Source: Verrucomicrobiota bacterium (GTDB lineage Bacteria > Verrucomicrobiota > Verrucomicrobiia > CAIQCK01). From it: 64,000 bases of DNA. The notes under the pieces were generated by a model. That model was not told the origin of the DNA, did no database searches, and saw nothing but the letters and a program-made list of their open reading frames with translations. The position numbers and the translations under genes are program-made. The stretch spans positions 1 to 64,000 of the forward strand of contig JACRJX010000024.1 in the NCBI GenBank assembly GCA_016235595.1. The letters run 5' to 3'. Positions 34,326 to 43,596 of the stretch are shown in pieces; position 1 is the first letter of the stretch, and each line of letters starts with the position of its first letter.

Positions 34326-37300
34326 TCACCGTGGCACGAACGCCTTCATCGGCAGCAGCATAACCGGGCCGAGCAGACCCGAGTTCGCAAGCGGCCAATT
34401 CGAGGCATCGAAGGGCTTGTAGTCGATGTTCACGAAGTTGATGTCGTAGAAGTTGCGCCACTTCACGCCGCGCCGGTCGAGATCCCGGATGCGATTGGCG
34501 GCAACGTTCGTCACTTCCACTTCGAGCACGTTGCCCCTCGGCTTCAGCGCGCCCGCTGCCACGCGGAACGGCGGCTTCAGCGCCGCGCCGAGATCCCGCC
34601 CGTTCAGACGCACGCTCGCACTCTGGCAAACGACGCCGAGATCCAGCCACCAGTTCATTGCAGCAGTGGCAGGCGCATCAAACTCGAACGTGTAGAGCGC
34701 CGTGCCGGCGAAACGCTGCGCGTCCTCCCCACCCAGCTCGGTCCATGAACTGAGCCTGGCCGTCTCGAATGCCGGCGGCAGCGATGGACCGCCGCGAAGG
34801 AACTTCACCCGCCACGGGCCGCTCAGAGCGATGGGATCGCCGCCCGGTTTCCAGTAGGTCCACCTCGGCCCATCGAGCTTGCGGTCAGTAAACGTTCGCA
34901 GCACAACCGAATCGCCCGGCGCAAGCTGCACGTAAACCTTCTCCGCACCCGCCATCCTCGCCACACCGGCACGGCCCGTCATCGGGTCCATGAGGGTTAC
35001 GGACTTCGCCTTCGCCGTCAGCGGCAGCCAGCCGTCCACCGGTTTGTCGCCGCGGTTGGCAATGAAGTAGTAGCGGCCATCGCCGAGCGCGCGCCGGATG
35101 AAAAACAGGCCCGCGTGATCCACCATCGGCTCGCGAGCCACACCGGTTTTCGTCAACAGTAATTCGGCATCGCCAACCCGCACGCGGCTTTTCGCTCGCT
35201 CCAACAGCCTCTTCAATTTCGCACGCCGCGTCTCCAGTTCGCGAAGCCCCGGCACGTCCTTCGGCAGTGTTTCGTCAAAAATCACCGTCGTGCCACCTTC
35301 GGCCAATCGCAGCAGATGCTCGATCGTTTTCAACGGCATGTGTTCCGTCGCCGGCACCACGATGACGCGGCCAGCAGGCTTCAGCGCCGCCAACTGGCGG
35401 TCGGAGATGTAGTCAAACGCAAAACCGCGCGCCCAGAGTTTCTCCGCGAGTTTGCCGATTGGCTGGCCGCCAAACCAACCTGCGCCATGAACCGTAAGAT
35501 TCTCGGCCAGGCCTGTCGCCTTGTGCCACACATCGTAGATCGGCCAGTAGACCAGCACGTCGTTGTCCGGCCGGCCAGCTTGGAGCACCGACTGGCACCG
35601 CGCGATGTAAGCCGCCAGAGCCGGCACGTCCCGCCAGATTGAGTTGCGCGGGTTCATCTCCGTGGAAGCGTAGAAGAGCCAGCCCGGCCAGCCCGCTTCG
35701 TCGGGCGAATAACACGTGCCGTGGAAGATGACGTGGTTGACGCCGCTGACGAAAAGATCGTCGAGCAACCCCTGCACATCGGCAAGCGTCTCGGTGAAGT
35801 GTTCCTTCAGCCACGTGCCCGTCTCCGATGCGACGAGGTTGCGCCCCGCCACATGCGCAGCCGACGAGGCAAACTTCGCCACGAGCGGCCGCCGGTCGGT
35901 GTGAAACATCTCCGTCTCCGGGATATCGGCAAGCGCGTAGAGGTCAAGCAGGTTTCCCGGCGAGCCGTGCGCCTGGTTGCGCGTGAGGAAACCGTGCTCG
36001 CGGCACCAGTTGAACCAGAGCGGCATCGAGTCCTCGACCATCATGTCGGAGATCGTCTCGCGATAGTCGCACCTCACGCGCGCGGCATGGTCGTTCTCCT
36101 CCTTGCCAAGCAGCGCCGGCAGTTCGCTCTGGAGACAGTAACCGCGCCGCTTCTCAAACTGCGTGAAGAGATCCGGCGACCAGTTCACCTGATACTCGAA
36201 CGAGTCGTGGTACTGCGCCCGCGGCTTCGGCCCGTCGTAGCGCGCGAATGCGTCCGTGAAACGTCCCAGCCAATGGCGAATCGCGTCGGCGTAAAGCGGA
36301 TTGAGCATGTGGCCTTCGCCGCCGGGCGCAGCGCGTTTGACTTTCGAGGTCGGTTTTTGCGAGATGGCAAAGACACGCCATCCGCCGCCTGTAATGTCAT
36401 CCTCGGTGGCGGCTGCCTCCAACAGTGCCAGGACTTGTTCAAAGACATCCAGCGCCTCCGGCGAGTTGGCGATTGTCAGCTTTTCGGAACTCGCGTCGTA
36501 GGTCAACGAAGCTCCTGCCGGGAACTCCACGCCGACATCGGTCAGGAGTTCTCTGATCTGCCCGACGGAAACAAGGCCGGCACCTAAGCCGAGATGGGGA
36601 TCAAGCAGGTTACGCTTCCATTGGTAGCTGCGCGTGACCGGTTTGCTCGCACCTTTCAACTGCCACCAGTTTGCAGACAAAATAGCAACCTTGTCAGGCT
36701 TAATCACAAATTCCACACCTGCAATGCTGGTAACGTAGCGCAAAGAGTCGTGCAACGGCACGTCGAACAAGTTCAGCGTGATAAGGGGCGCATCCTTCAG
36801 CGCAGGACGCAGACTTTCGTCGATCTCGATTCTGACGCCAAGGCCACCCCGCTTCGCGTCAACCTCACGGCTCTGTTCGGCCAAGAACTTGACAGCGTCA
36901 GCAAGGCTCGCGTCCCTGAGCTCGATCTTTGGAATGGTAATGGCGTCGATCTTCGCCTCGACTTCAGCCGTTTCCCTGCGAAGCCCACGTATTCTCAAAA
37001 GCGCCTTTCCCGTGCCTCGATCAAGCTCACACCAGAGCGCTAGTACGAGATAATGATTGGAAGAGAGCAGGTTGAGTTTTGCCAGCAGCTTCTCCAACGT
37101 GTCGAGATGTTCCGACCGGTTTGAAACAAACAAGCGTCCTTCATGGTAAATGACAGCCGCCCCTTCAGGGAATGGCACACCTGCCTTTACGAAGAACTTC
37201 TTGAGACCCTCGCTTGATATCTCACCATGGTTGGCTGACAACACTCTGGCCAAAGCATGTGGCTGAATCTTGTATTCGCGTCTGGGCAGCAGATTGCACA

Positions 37301-38285
37301 CTGGCGCGTAATTGGCTGGCACGACAAGCACTGCGTATATATCAACCACAAACTTCAGCCCGGCGATATCACACACACTCTGTAACGCTTTATGAAGGGT
37401 TACATTGCGCAAGCTCAGCGTGATCCGCGTTTTATCAAGAGTTGAGCCGGAGCCAATCCCGCCGGCAAACACGATGTTGATTCCGAAACGACTGTCTTGC
37501 TTGCCGTCGGCGGAACGGCTCCCATCGGCAAAGAAGTCAGCCACATCAACGAGGCTGGCGTTATTGAACTCAATCTTGGGGATGATGACTGTGTTGAGCT
37601 TCGCCTCAATTTCCTCCCGCATCTTCCGACGCTTTTCTTGCTCAAGCGACTCGCGCGCCAACAACTTGCTGCTGCCGCGCGCCAAGCTAGCCGCCGCTTT
37701 CGATAGCGGCGGCGCAGTCCAATCCACTGCTCCATCCGAGCCAATCTTGCCGGTGAGGTCGATGCACTCGCCGTCCGGTGAGAACGCCACCAGCGCCTGC
37801 ACCGTGCTTCGGTCGAACTTCTCTTTCAGCCGCGCGCCGGCGGCTATGTTGAAAGTCTTCGTCGCGACCTGTGCGCAAGCTTCCCGCGGTGGGACGTTGG
37901 GGCCGCCGAAACACCAGCCGCTGCCGGTGGTCATATCCACATCCATGCCGAGCCGGCGCGCTTCGCTGACGGTGTGGCGCAGCATCTCCATCCATTGCGG
38001 GCTGAGGTATTCGATGAACTTCGGCTCACAGCCTTTCGCGCCGTAGATCGGGATGATGTGGACACCGCCCCAGCCCGCATCGCGGTAGCGCGTGAGTTCC
38101 TTGGTGAGATTCTCCTTGTCCACCGCACTGCCCATCCACCACCAGTAGCTCCACGGCCGGCATTCCTTTGTCGCCGCCGGCCACGCCAGCGGATCAGCCG
38201 TCTCTCCCGTGACAATGACTGCAGTGGCTCCCAGAATGAAGGCGGTGACTCCCGACAGGATTCTTCTGCCTCTCCTTGTTTGCAT
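34326..38285 (-). CDS. GH106-like glycosidase interrupted in frame by a block with two STN/secretin-N0-like modules
   Basis: Exported (signal peptide to about residue 29) large glycosidase of the alpha-L-rhamnosidase GH106-like group. It shows RPWSYWWWMGSAVDKENLT, GGVHIIPIYGAKG, DMTTGSGWCFGGP, VKRAAPGGEG, YHDSFEY, and at the C-terminus a jelly-roll (WRVKFLRGG..., LDLGVVCQSASVRLNGRDLG). Family members run DWTAP directly into W-R-V-F-A-(I/L). Here DGAVDWTAPP (to about 193) and GGGWRVFAI (from about 633) are separated by roughly 440 residues that do not belong to the fold. The reading frame is intact through 1319 codons. Whether the enzyme still folds is unknown. Confidence 0.85.
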   Translation of the reverse strand: MQTRRGRRILSGVTAFILGATAVIVTGETADPLAWPAATKECRPWSYWWWMGSAVDKENLTKELTRYRDAGWGGVHIIPIYGAKGCEPKFIEYLSPQWMEMLRHTVSEARRLGMDVDMTTGSGWCFGGPNVPPREACAQVATKTFNIAAGARLKEKFDRSTVQALVAFSPDGECIDLTGKIGSDGAVDWTAPPLSKAAASLARGSSKLLARESLEQEKRRKMREEIEAKLNTVIIPKIEFNNASLVDVADFFADGSRSADGKQDSRFGINIVFAGGIGSGSTLDKTRITLSLRNVTLHKALQSVCDIAGLKFVVDIYAVLVVPANYAPVCNLLPRREYKIQPHALARVLSANHGEISSEGLKKFFVKAGVPFPEGAAVIYHEGRLFVSNRSEHLDTLEKLLAKLNLLSSNHYLVLALWCELDRGTGKALLRIRGLRRETAEVEAKIDAITIPKIELRDASLADAVKFLAEQSREVDAKRGGLGVRIEIDESLRPALKDAPLITLNLFDVPLHDSLRYVTSIAGVEFVIKPDKVAILSANWWQLKGASKPVTRSYQWKRNLLDPHLGLGAGLVSVGQIRELLTDVGVEFPAGASLTYDASSEKLTIANSPEALDVFEQVLALLEAAATEDDITGGGWRVFAISQKPTSKVKRAAPGGEGHMLNPLYADAIRHWLGRFTDAFARYDGPKPRAQYHDSFEYQVNWSPDLFTQFEKRRGYCLQSELPALLGKEENDHAARVRCDYRETISDMMVEDSMPLWFNWCREHGFLTRNQAHGSPGNLLDLYALADIPETEMFHTDRRPLVAKFASSAAHVAGRNLVASETGTWLKEHFTETLADVQGLLDDLFVSGVNHVIFHGTCYSPDEAGWPGWLFYASTEMNPRNSIWRDVPALAAYIARCQSVLQAGRPDNDVLVYWPIYDVWHKATGLAENLTVHGAGWFGGQPIGKLAEKLWARGFAFDYISDRQLAALKPAGRVIVVPATEHMPLKTIEHLLRLAEGGTTVIFDETLPKDVPGLRELETRRAKLKRLLERAKSRVRVGDAELLLTKTGVAREPMVDHAGLFFIRRALGDGRYYFIANRGDKPVDGWLPLTAKAKSVTLMDPMTGRAGVARMAGAEKVYVQLAPGDSVVLRTFTDRKLDGPRWTYWKPGGDPIALSGPWRVKFLRGGPSLPPAFETARLSSWTELGGEDAQRFAGTALYTFEFDAPATAAMNWWLDLGVVCQSASVRLNGRDLGAALKPPFRVAAGALKPRGNVLEVEVTNVAANRIRDLDRRGVKWRNFYDINFVNIDYKPFDASNWPLANSGLLGPVMLLPMKAFVPR
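36387..37709 (-). other. in-frame insert inside the GH106-like gene: tandem STN-like plus N1-like modules
   Basis: Residues about 193-633. The two halves are clearly related. Each has an E/K-rich helix ending in IPKIE(F/L)xxASLxDxxxFxA (residues 235-252 and 450-470), a beta-alpha-beta unit (ITLSLRNVTLHKALQSVCDI / ITLNLFDVPLHDSLRYVTSI), and a strand ending in V-V-P or I-L-S. A later strand-helix unit follows (VIYHEGRLFVSNRSEHLDTL / LTYDASSEKLTIANSPEALD). This resembles the secretin N0 (STN) fold followed by an N1-like unit, as in exported Verrucomicrobiota and Planctomycetes proteins. The small proteins at 52087-53039 carry related units. Confidence 0.75.
37690..37713. repeat. perfect palindrome at the N-terminal junction of the GH106 insert
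   Basis: GCCGCCGCT, loop TTCGAT, AGCGGCGGC: a perfect 9-bp inverted repeat lying exactly where the GH106 homology stops (after DWTAPP). The other junction (about 36385-36420) also carries CCGCCGCC and GGTGGCGG arms, a 7-of-8 inverted match. Confidence 0.7.
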
Positions 38286-38330
38286 TTCCGCTCCTCAACG
38301 GCGGCGCGTTTGTTGCGCAACGCCGGCCGT

Positions 38331-40289
38331 TTACTTGATCCCGATTTGCTTCCGAATCAGCTCACTGAGTGCATGCGGGTTCGCTTGGTTCATGCGTTCG
38401 AGCACACGGAGCCAGCGATAGGATAGATTGCCACCCTCGACCGGCGGCTGATGCTTGAACAGGTTGTCGAAGGCGCGTTTCCGCAGCCGATACTCCTGCT
38501 GGATTTTTTCAAAGCGTTCCACGAATGCATCCAGATACGCCTGCGCAAACGCCGCCGGCTGCGAAAGCATCGACAGGCGTTTGTTGACCGAGGTCGCATA
38601 CTCCGGCGCGCTCTCGGAGAGACTCCGGCGAAAATCCGTGAACGTGCCCGTGTGGTCGGCCACAACAATGTCCATCGGCATGCCAAGCTGGTCTTCAACA
38701 ATCACTTCATCGCCGTCATCAAAAATGACCGGTCCGCTGAGCTGGCAGCGCCCGACGATCAGATTCGGCGCCGCCGCCTGACCCAGCAACCGCGCGAACG
38801 CGACCGCATAGGATTCGTTCGCGAACCTGGAAGCCGGAATCTTATCCGTCGCAAGGCCGCCGATATAATCACGCTCGAAATAGGGCGAGTAGATGGTCAG
38901 ACCGTGATAGTCGCGGTTCTTGCCGAAATAGCGTTCGCCAAGCTTGTGCGTCGTGGTATGGGAGGGCAGGTTCATCCCCAACTGGCGGCAGGCGAGCCGG
39001 CGGTTGAGGATATAGTCGGTGTATTCCTCCGAAAACAACATCGCGTCCAGGAGGCTCTTGCCGTCGTCCAGATGCTCGGCGACGCCCCACTTCTGCATCC
39101 GGAGAATCTTCACAAACGGCTGCGCCGCGTCGCGCTGCTTCACCTCGACCAGAAACACGCCGCGCCGGCCCAGCAGCGGCTGCCGCAACGACAGCGAGCC
39201 GACGAGCCGTCCGATGTTGATATATTCAACATCACCGTATTCGCGGATGTAGCTGAGGATGAACGAGCGGGACTTCTCGAAGAGCATCAGTTTCGCCCGC
39301 CGGTTCTCGTCGGTGCTCTCAAACGACTGGTCCATCACCGTGTCAAAAATCAACTCCCCCTCTTCCACCCGCCCGCCCGGCAGCCATTCGACCTGCATAT
39401 AGAACTCCGCGCCGAGGCCGAGCAACATCTCCTCAGACACCGTGTCTTCCTCGATGCCGATCAAAGCCGCATACATGCGGTTGCGCCACTCGCTCTGGTT
39501 CACGTCGTCCCGCCGCAGTTCCGCCGGCACCGCGTCCTGGAACTTCTGCCGCAGCGATTCGAACACCGCCTGCAACTGCTCCGAAGGCATGTTCGCAAAA
39601 TCATGCGGGGTAAAATCCGCCGCCGTGAACACTTTCTCCGCCATGAAGAACGCAACCTCCGGCCAACCCAGCCGGTTCAGGTGGGACGAACAATCTCTGA
39701 TCTCCGCCAGCAACTGCCGTCGTTCGGCCACATCCAGCGAGCCCAATGCCGCAAATTCCTGGCAGGTCAGAAGACGCGAGCCGGTCTCACGGTTGAAATA
39801 ATAAATCTCCCGCCCGCCGACGCCGATCCGCGAACCGAGGATCATCTGCTGCATGTCAGCCGCCGACCGCGGCAACGGCGTGATCCGCCAGTTCTCGCCA
39901 CGGTGTTTCACCGCGTTGCGCACGCGCGAGTCGAGCACGTGCAGGAACTTGATCTGCTCCTTGGAGATGATTTCCTGAAGCATCTCATCCGCTGCGAAGG
40001 CGAGGTCCATGCGCGTCGGATCGGGACGAATCAGGATGTTGTCGTCTTCCATCACGAGGTCCACCGCATGGCTCAACTCAGCAGCCTCCTCCTGCTCCGT
40101 CAACGCCGGCTGCCCGACGGCCTGACGCTGCTGGTTGATCATCTGCAAATAGGCCGCGCGTTGCGTGGCGTGAATGCCAGGCAGCGTAACGATGATCTGT
40201 TTTCCGACAAAAACGGTCGCGATTCGCGACTTAAGCTTGCCGTCGGCAGTCTTGGCCAACAGCGGCTCGCCAATGGTTCTGAATGTCAT
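38331..40289 (-). CDS. large cytoplasmic protein of unknown function, 652 aa
   Basis: No family recognised. There is no signal peptide or membrane segment. The C-terminal half has the segments QLSGPVIFDDGDEVIVED, GMPMDIVVADHTGTFTDFRR and VNKRLSMLSQPAAFAQAYLD, the acidic/DHTGTF pair faintly recalling atypical kinase or nucleotidyltransferase sites. The N-terminal part has a helical stretch with EQEEAAELSHAVDLVMEDDN. An earlier motif PGGRVEEGELIFDTVMDQSF contains acidic residues in a Gly-rich loop. It lies between the GH106-like and GH172 genes, with about 45 and 70 bases of spacing. Its role there is unclear. Confidence 0.75.
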   Translation of the reverse strand: MTFRTIGEPLLAKTADGKLKSRIATVFVGKQIIVTLPGIHATQRAAYLQMINQQRQAVGQPALTEQEEAAELSHAVDLVMEDDNILIRPDPTRMDLAFAADEMLQEIISKEQIKFLHVLDSRVRNAVKHRGENWRITPLPRSAADMQQMILGSRIGVGGREIYYFNRETGSRLLTCQEFAALGSLDVAERRQLLAEIRDCSSHLNRLGWPEVAFFMAEKVFTAADFTPHDFANMPSEQLQAVFESLRQKFQDAVPAELRRDDVNQSEWRNRMYAALIGIEEDTVSEEMLLGLGAEFYMQVEWLPGGRVEEGELIFDTVMDQSFESTDENRRAKLMLFEKSRSFILSYIREYGDVEYINIGRLVGSLSLRQPLLGRRGVFLVEVKQRDAAQPFVKILRMQKWGVAEHLDDGKSLLDAMLFSEEYTDYILNRRLACRQLGMNLPSHTTTHKLGERYFGKNRDYHGLTIYSPYFERDYIGGLATDKIPASRFANESYAVAFARLLGQAAAPNLIVGRCQLSGPVIFDDGDEVIVEDQLGMPMDIVVADHTGTFTDFRRSLSESAPEYATSVNKRLSMLSQPAAFAQAYLDAFVERFEKIQQEYRLRKRAFDNLFKHQPPVEGGNLSYRWLRVLERMNQANPHALSELIRKQIGIK

Positions 40290-40358
40290 ACGCGTAAACC
40301 TCTTAAGATTACACTGAAGAATCTCCTTATGCCATACGGATAACGCGCCGCTGGGCGC

Positions 40359-42425
40359 TCACGGCACACGCTCCAGTTTGACATAATCGAGACCGGCCAT
40401 GTGACGTTTGACGGCCTTCTCGTTTGCGCCGGTGATTTCCAACGTCAGACGGTGACCGCCCTTCTTCAATTCAATCGTGCCAAGGCAGAGCGGGCCGGTC
40501 GGGACGACCTGCGGGTTGTAGAGATCGAACGGCTCGCCGATTTTCCGGCCGTCGAGCGAAATCTGCACGATGCCGTAATCCCGTGCCTTCGTAAGCTGGA
40601 CCATCAACTTGTATTTGCCGTCCTCCTTCACCGGCAGTGCCAGCGTGAGACAGTCGCCGGGCTTGCCGTCAATCCACCATAGGTGCGACTGGTCGCTCCA
40701 CGCGCCGCCAAAATGCGTCAGGTCCTGTGGATGTGTCTTGCCGCCGGTGCACTCAAGAATCTTCAGTTCCTCGCCTTCGAGCGCGCCGGCCACGCGGGTG
40801 TTTGGCGGCGTCACATACCAACCCGTGCGCTCCGCCAGCGGCAACGCCGCGTAGCCATCCACCTGCCCCGCCGCCTGATACCAATAGACCATTGCTGCGT
40901 AGAGCGTCGGCTTTTCGTTCTTGTAATACTTCTCGATGGCCGCCTCGAACGATTGATGAAACGGCACGTTGTCGGTGATGTGCCAGCGGTTCACGCACAC
41001 GTGCCGCCGGTTGCCGCCGTCGTTGCGCGGCTGGTTGTGAAAGGCATTCTCAAACAGCTCCGGGCAGCACCACGCGTAGCCAAAGTAATCCTCCGAGCCG
41101 GTGCCGATGGTGGACGGGAACTTCTCCCCGTCCACGAAGAATTTTTCGTCGCCCTCACCCCACCAACCGCCACGCGGGTTCCAAACGTGCAGCATCACGC
41201 CAAGGAACCGCCCGCAGCCTTGCGTCCTGAGCATCGTCCAGTCAATCGCCCGGCGATCGGGATCCTCCGGCAGGAACGCGTCGCGGTGCCACTTCGCATG
41301 AAATCGCGCCAGCTTCTTCGCCGGCCGGGTCAACGGCGCGTGCGTGATGCAGATCGCCACCGCACGCTTCTCCTTGCCGTCGTTGGTCAACTCGACGCGC
41401 GCCTTCTTCGCGAACGGCATATACCACAGCGCGTAGCAACCGTCGTCGGTCATGCCAAGCGGCAGCGAGCGATATTTGTTGCAGCCGGGCGCGCTCCCGA
41501 AGAAGTCGCCCAGCGGCGCCCACACCGCCGGCTGCGCGTCATCGTCCCACGTAATCCGCAAGCACAACTCCCGCAGCACGCTTATGTCGTCGGGCGCAGC
41601 GGGCAGATCGAGCTTCGCGCGCAGAGCGGTGACCGCGCGCGGGCCGTCGAGTTCGGCCACAACCGCCGTCTCGCCTGGGCCGACCGTCAGGGTTTTCTCC
41701 GTGATCTTCTCACCCCTGCGCTTGCCGGCGGGGTCCTCGCCCCGTTTGTTCTCAAGGAACTCATTGGCCTTCGCGAGCGCCGCCGATTCCTTCGCGGTCA
41801 GGTTGCGCGTGAAGGTCGGCAGTTTCGTTCCCTTCGGGTAGACGGTGTAGGTGAAGTGGTAATAATTCCCCCACCCTTTCTCGGCAATGATCTTGCAGGA
41901 CTTCCGGAATGGGATCGGCACGTAGTTGTTCCAACCCCTGGCGAGCACGTGGCAGAGCGCCTTGCCTTGGAACGGAGCCTCGCTGCCGTCGAAGTATTTG
42001 CAGAATGGCAGGTCCACCGCCGGCTCGGTCGCGCCGTCGAGGAAGATTTTCACCCGCCCCTGTCCCGCTTGCGCCGACCAGATGCGCCAGATGACGCCCG
42101 GCCCCTCCATCTCGGCAAACACCGAGAACTCGCCCTCTTTGCGAATGATGCCGCCGCCGTCGCCGTTGGCGTCCCACTTCATATATTTGCCAGTGGCCTC
42201 GTCGTACTTGCTGGCGCGGTCGTAGCTCGACCATTGCTGGCATTTCTCGCCCGGCTCCGGCAACACCGCCAGCGTTTCGAGGTCGGTCAGCCGCTTGATC
42301 AAGTCGAGGTAGGTGAACTGCTGCGCCGACCACGCTGACGCGGCAACGCCAACCAACGCCAGTGTCAAGGCAGCGTGTTTACACTGCTTGGAGAAACCCG
42401 TTGAACGGATGAGGTTTGATTTCAT
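40359..42425 (-). CDS. exported DUF2961/GH172-family protein
   Basis: DUF2961 proteins include GH172 glycosidases acting on fructofuranose or arabinofuranose linkages. Signatures are SSYDRASKYDEATGKYMKWDANGDGGG-like N-terminal segments, FAEMEGPGVIWRIWSAQ, FFGSAPGCNKYRSLPLGM, FPSTIGTGSEDYFGYAWC and YRWHI-like NRWHITDNVPFHQSF. The start at 42425 gives a signal peptide (ALTLALVGVAASAWSA); an upstream frame to 42524 is unlikely. An added C-terminal beta-sandwich (LTLALPVKEDGKYKLMVQLT to the end) looks like a carbohydrate-binding module. The gene follows the ThuA-like gene on the same strand across a paired palindrome. Confidence 0.88.
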   Translation of the reverse strand: MKSNLIRSTGFSKQCKHAALTLALVGVAASAWSAQQFTYLDLIKRLTDLETLAVLPEPGEKCQQWSSYDRASKYDEATGKYMKWDANGDGGGIIRKEGEFSVFAEMEGPGVIWRIWSAQAGQGRVKIFLDGATEPAVDLPFCKYFDGSEAPFQGKALCHVLARGWNNYVPIPFRKSCKIIAEKGWGNYYHFTYTVYPKGTKLPTFTRNLTAKESAALAKANEFLENKRGEDPAGKRRGEKITEKTLTVGPGETAVVAELDGPRAVTALRAKLDLPAAPDDISVLRELCLRITWDDDAQPAVWAPLGDFFGSAPGCNKYRSLPLGMTDDGCYALWYMPFAKKARVELTNDGKEKRAVAICITHAPLTRPAKKLARFHAKWHRDAFLPEDPDRRAIDWTMLRTQGCGRFLGVMLHVWNPRGGWWGEGDEKFFVDGEKFPSTIGTGSEDYFGYAWCCPELFENAFHNQPRNDGGNRRHVCVNRWHITDNVPFHQSFEAAIEKYYKNEKPTLYAAMVYWYQAAGQVDGYAALPLAERTGWYVTPPNTRVAGALEGEELKILECTGGKTHPQDLTHFGGAWSDQSHLWWIDGKPGDCLTLALPVKEDGKYKLMVQLTKARDYGIVQISLDGRKIGEPFDLYNPQVVPTGPLCLGTIELKKGGHRLTLEITGANEKAVKRHMAGLDYVKLERVP

Positions 42426-42519
42426 GCTCTTGTCCCGAACGTCCGTGCTCGCCTCAACAAAACACATGGACCGCGACTCTCCATGAAGACATTCCGCGGC
42501 CACGCCGCAATCGTCGTAA

Positions 42520-42578
42520 CGCAAGCGTCCAACTTGCGAGTCCCGTCGTCAACAACCGCCGCAAGCCTCCGGCTTGCG
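42520..42578. repeat. two-hairpin REP-like element between ThuA-like and GH172 genes
   Basis: Palindromes CGCAAG...CTTGCG (42520-42538) and CGCAAGCC-TCC-GGCTTGCG (42560-42578) form a pair. It could insulate or differentially stabilise the two transcripts of the operon. Confidence 0.65.
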
Positions 42579-42606
42579 CCGCAACAGCCCGATGGCGAGC
42601 CGATGC

Positions 42607-43551
42607 CTATTTTTTCGGCGTCGCGTCCGCCTTGACGTCGCCGAGCGCCCACTGGATGCCATCGAGGAAATACTGCACCACGGCTGGCTCCTGAAACACA
42701 TTGATGGCGTGGCCGAGCGAACAATAGAACAACCGGCCTTTGCCGACGTTCTTGATCCACGACACCGCGTAGTCGCCGTCATCGCGACATCCGCGGGGTT
42801 TTCCGGTCTTCGGGTCCGGCGTCGTGATAGCCTTGGAGGTCAAGTCGTCGGTGAGATCCATCCCGATCAGCACACGACGGTCGGCCCGCGTATAAGCGTC
42901 CTTGAACTGATAAATCTCGTCCTTGAGTTTGAAGCCCTTGCCGCCGAACGCCCGGCAAAGCGGATGATTCGGCTCATCAAGCTTGAAGGTCCACGTGCCT
43001 CCACCGCCCCAAGGATGCCCGGCGAACTTGCCGCCCATCAACTGTTGGCCTTCAACCCACTTGTTGAAGTTGTCGGTTGCAGCGTGAATGCCGATGATGG
43101 CCTTGCCTTTGTTGATGAAGTCGAGGATGGCCTGTTTGATCTCCGGCGTCGGGTCGAGGCTGGTGGTGTTGTTCAACACCAACCCGTCATATTTCGCGAG
43201 GTTGGCTGCGTCGAGCGCCTCCCACTCACGGCTGAAGTCGCACGTCCACGCGCCGGTCTTCTTGCCCATCAGTTCCAAACACTTGTTGCCACCCGCGACA
43301 CCGCTGCCGTGGAAGAATCCCTCACAGCGCCAGAACACCAACAGCTTGTGCGCCTTCTTCGGCTTCGCAGCCTTGGCGGGCAGCGCGGCCTCGATCTTCT
43401 CCAAATCCGCTGCTGTGATGTCGGGCACCTTCGTCTTGTCCGGCGGCGGCTTCGGCGCGGCTTTGGGCTTGTTCTGGGCGTCGCACACTGCCGTCGTCAA
43501 ACAAAACGCGGCAATCAACGAAATAATCATCAAGGTGTATCTGGATTTCAT
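42607..43551 (-). CDS. exported ThuA-like protein
   Basis: ThuA-like flavodoxin/class I amidotransferase-like fold (trehalose-utilisation ThuA superfamily), commonly exported and linked to carbohydrate catabolism in this phylum. A signal peptide (RYTLMIISLIAAFCLTTAVCDA) and an Ala/Lys/Pro linker precede the domain: KKAHKLLVFWRCEGFFHGSG, LAKYDGLVLNNTTS, KGKAIIGIHAATDNF, GHPWGGGGTWTFKLDEPNHPL and WIKNVGKGRLFYCSLGH. AGAGGA lies just before the ATG at 43551. It is followed by the GH172 gene and preceded by a Gfo/Idh/MocA gene, probably one transcription unit. Confidence 0.9.
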   Translation of the reverse strand: MKSRYTLMIISLIAAFCLTTAVCDAQNKPKAAPKPPPDKTKVPDITAADLEKIEAALPAKAAKPKKAHKLLVFWRCEGFFHGSGVAGGNKCLELMGKKTGAWTCDFSREWEALDAANLAKYDGLVLNNTTSLDPTPEIKQAILDFINKGKAIIGIHAATDNFNKWVEGQQLMGGKFAGHPWGGGGTWTFKLDEPNHPLCRAFGGKGFKLKDEIYQFKDAYTRADRRVLIGMDLTDDLTSKAITTPDPKTGKPRGCRDDGDYAVSWIKNVGKGRLFYCSLGHAINVFQEPAVVQYFLDGIQWALGDVKADATPKK

Positions 43552-43566
43552 AGTCCTCTTGGTTCT

Positions 43567-43587
43567 TCTGACCTCTGATCTCTGACC
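43567..43587. repeat. degenerate tandem heptanucleotide, three units
   Basis: TCTGACC TCTGATC TCTGACC lies in the 45-base gap between the Gfo/Idh/MocA stop and the ThuA-like start. Same unit length as the tracts at 12317, 12911 and 53432. Confidence 0.7.
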
Positions 43588-43596
43588 TCGGGTTCT

